Shown: one piece after another, positions 62,133 to 64,000 of the stretch
Layout: every line of letters begins with the position of its first letter
How positions within the stretch are numbered: the stretch's first letter is position 1
Source: a gamma proteobacterium SS-5
GTDB lineage: Bacteria; Pseudomonadota; Gammaproteobacteria; Chromatiales; Chromatiaceae
Assembly (NCBI GenBank): GCA_009497875.2
Contig: CP032508.2
Location: forward strand, 1,612,001-1,676,000
Length of the DNA stretch: 64,000 nucleotides
Direction: 5' to 3'
Made by a program: the position numbers and the translations under genes
The notes under the pieces: model-generated
What the model was told of the DNA's origin: nothing
What the model saw: only the letters and a program-made list of their open reading frames with translations
Databases searched by the model: none

Positions 62133-64000
62133 CTAAATAGGCTTGGCTTCATGGGCCCTGAGTTGGGCCTCCAGTTGCTTGATGGCGGTGATGTCGATGA
62201 AGGTGATGACGACGCCGTCGATGAGATTGTCCTGGGTCCGGTAGGGCATGATACGGACACGATACCAGCGGCCATCGTGGGTGGCGAGGGCTTTTTCCTG
62301 GAAGACCAGGCTGCGCAGGACCTCGCTGGCGTCCGCGCCCAGTTGCGGGTAGTCCAGGTCGCTGTTCAGATCGGACAGGGGGCGGCCGATATCGCTGGGG
62401 ATCAGCTTGAACAACTGGGTGGCGTGCGGGGTATAGCGGCGCAGCTGCATCTGGCCGTCGAGAAACACGGTGGCGATCTCGGTGCTGTTGAGCAGGTTGG
62501 CCATGTCGTTGCGCACGCTGATGAGGTCCTCCACCCGCGCCTGCAACTCGGCGTTGAGCGTCTGCAACTCCTCGTTGAGCGACTGCATCTCCTCCCGCGA
62601 GGTGGTCAGCTCCTCGTTGGCCGATTGCAGTTCCTCGTTGGTGGATTGCAGCTCTTCGTTGCTGGATTTGAGTTCCTCCACCGTGGTCTGCCTCTCCTCC
62701 CGGGCGATCTGCAGGGCCTCGCGCGCCTGCATCAGCTCCTGTTCCAGGGCGCTGCGGGACTCTGCCAATGCCGGTTTGCCGGCGCGCCGACGCCGGGCCA
62801 TGGCCACGTCCTTGAACACCAGCAGCACGCGCCCGCTCAGGGCCTTGGGTTGGCTCAGCGCCAGTACGCTCAGATCGATAATCTGGGTGCCGCCGTTGGT
62901 GCCCACGCGCAGGCCCTTGAGTTCGATCGGCCGGGACTGGCCCTGGGCCTTGCGGATCACCCCGATCAGCGCTTCGCGCAGGCCCTCCCGCGCCATGGCG
63001 TGGATGTTGACATTGGTGCGGCCGGCGGCCGGTTCCAGGTACTTGCCGGTGCGGCCGCTGATGTAGAGGATATCGCCCTCGCTGTTTACCAGTACCGCCG
63101 CCGGGGCGAACTGCTGCTGGATCAGCTGATCGGTGAGCTGGCCCAGGTGTTCGGGCTCCGTCCCCGGCAGCGGCGGGTCGTTTAGCGGCGGATAGGTGGG
63201 CGGCTGGGATAGCGGCAGCGCGGTCAGGGGCAGGGGTTGGTTCAGCCGCCGATACAGATGGGTCTGCTTGCCCGATGGGCTGGGCAGCGGGCTGAACAGC
63301 TCGGCGTGCTGACCCACCGCCTCGGCGTTGCCGAGCAGGAGCAGGCCGCCGGGCTTGAGGGCGTAATGGAACAGCGGCAGCAGCTTGTGCTGCAATGGGC
63401 TGGCGAAGTAGATCAGCAGATTGCGGCAGCTGAGCAGGTCGAGCTTGCCAAACGGCGGGTCGCTGATGATGTTCTGCACGGCAAACACCAGCATCTCGCG
63501 GATCTCCTTGCGGATGCGGTAGCCGCCGCCCTCCTCGGCGACAAACCAGCGCGCCAGCCGCTCGGCGCTGACATCGGCGGCGATATCCTCGGCATAGACC
63601 CCACGGCGGGCGCGCTCTATGGCCTCGGGGTCCAGGTCGGTGGCGTAGATCTGCAGGTGAAAGCGGCCCTCGGGCTTGAGTTCATGCAGGCACTCCTGAA
63701 ACAGGATCGCCAGGGAATAGGCCTCCTCGCCGGTGGAGCAGGCCGCTACCCAGGCACGCAGATCGGCCCCCTGGGGGTGGGCGGCGAGCAGTTGCGGCAG
63801 GGCCTCCTGGGCCAGGATCTGCCAGATCTCGGGGTCGCGGAAAAAGCGCGTGACGCCAATCAAAAGCTCCTTGAACAGCAGCCCCAGCTCCTGCTGGCTG
63901 GTCTGCAACAGGTGCAGATAGGCATCTATCTGGTCCAGCTGATGCACCGCCATGCGCCGTTCGACGCGCCGCTGCAGGCTGCTGTTCTTGTACTGGGAGA
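62133..64000 (-). CDS. CheR-type methyltransferase fused to PAS domains, 5' end outside the window
   Basis: 622 codons are in the window and the frame is open to the edge (QYKNSSLQRRVERRMAVHQL), so the N-terminus, possibly with a CheB methylesterase domain, is missing. The CheR methyltransferase part has LIGVTRFFRDPEIW, WVAACSTGEEAYSLAILF with the SAM-binding GEE, IYATDLDPEAI, and ISCRNLLIYF-like LLSCRNLLIYF. A PAS domain follows (about 280-400), then a striking long coiled coil of EELQSTNEELQSANEEL repeats and a second PAS domain at the end. Such proteins are common CheB-CheR-PAS sensors outside the main chemotaxis cluster. Confidence 0.88.
   Translation of the reverse strand, partial: SQYKNSSLQRRVERRMAVHQLDQIDAYLHLLQTSQQELGLLFKELLIGVTRFFRDPEIWQILAQEALPQLLAAHPQGADLRAWVAACSTGEEAYSLAILFQECLHELKPEGRFHLQIYATDLDPEAIERARRGVYAEDIAADVSAERLARWFVAEEGGGYRIRKEIREMLVFAVQNIISDPPFGKLDLLSCRNLLIYFASPLQHKLLPLFHYALKPGGLLLLGNAEAVGQHAELFSPLPSPSGKQTHLYRRLNQPLPLTALPLSQPPTYPPLNDPPLPGTEPEHLGQLTDQLIQQQFAPAAVLVNSEGDILYISGRTGKYLEPAAGRTNVNIHAMAREGLREALIGVIRKAQGQSRPIELKGLRVGTNGGTQIIDLSVLALSQPKALSGRVLLVFKDVAMARRRRAGKPALAESRSALEQELMQAREALQIAREERQTTVEELKSSNEELQSTNEELQSANEELTTSREEMQSLNEELQTLNAELQARVEDLISVRNDMANLLNSTEIATVFLDGQMQLRRYTPHATQLFKLIPSDIGRPLSDLNSDLDYPQLGADASEVLRSLVFQEKALATHDGRWYRVRIMPYRTQDNLIDGVVITFIDITAIKQLEAQLRAHEAKPI

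Noticed and set aside
60705-63185. An 826-codon open frame on the plus strand
   Set aside because: It runs antisense across the GGDEF-EAL and CheR-PAS genes, which have unmistakable motifs. The long frame is a by-product of high GC.

Overview
The window looks like a high-GC gammaproteobacterial chromosome, probably a relative of the Chromatiales (purple sulfur bacteria and kin). The evidence is the gammaproteobacterial order leuC-leuD-leuB-asd-usg-fimV-truA, gamma-type AspRS, RdgC, BirA-CoaX-SPOR linkage, a BLUF photoreceptor, several GGDEF/EAL/PAS proteins and a diheme cytochrome c. The genus cannot be fixed from sequence reading alone.

Layout. 1-3296: a TacAT-type toxin-antitoxin pair, then a tight cas2-cas1-cas1-like-cas2 cluster. 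3297-5900: a short leader and a CRISPR array of 22 repeats of 37 nt, split inside one spacer by a complete IS1595-family insertion sequence with an 8-bp target duplication. 6064-32227: mostly core genes (EF-hand protein, quinone oxidoreductase, FmdB and DUF502 proteins, aspS, rdgC, aroC, MFS, MscS-like channel, ankyrin protein, cytochrome c, leucine and aspartate-family biosynthesis, fimV, truA, then a BLUF / hybrid kinase / response regulator group). Heptamer-based palindromic repeats sit in many of the intergenic gaps. 32287-32724: a promoter and four tRNA genes (Pro, Arg, His, Lys).

32677-40917: an 8.2-kb integrative element in the 3' end of tRNA-Lys(CTT). It has clear att repeats, integrase arm-type sites, a tyrosine integrase, an AlpA-like regulator, a RepA-like ATPase with an adjacent cluster of 11 heptamer sites, and a chain of small overlapping genes including a Mor-like regulator. 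No capsid or tail genes are visible, so it resembles a phage satellite or mobilisable island. 41073-44376: an XRE remnant and a CHASE-PAS-GGDEF protein whose EAL domain has been cut off by a stop codon. A run of 15 C lies just upstream of its start.

44576-53838: a second, decayed island next to tRNA-Thr(TGT). It holds an ArdC-like fragment, a broken type I restriction-modification system (hsdR with its helicase deleted, hsdM frameshifted in a C tract, hsdS interrupted by an IS), a DUF559 nuclease gene and two VapBC-type modules, one lying between two copies of a 120-bp MITE-like palindrome. 53903-64000: core genes again (SPOR protein, coaX, birA, M61 peptidase, gcvH, gcvT, a PAS-GGDEF-EAL protein, and a CheR/PAS protein that runs off the window).

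The best candidate for something new is the doubled adaptation module. One Cas1 has an intact E-H-E active site. The second keeps the Cas1 N-terminal fold but shows none of the catalytic motifs. Each is paired with its own Cas2, directly beside an array and without any effector or cas6 gene in view.
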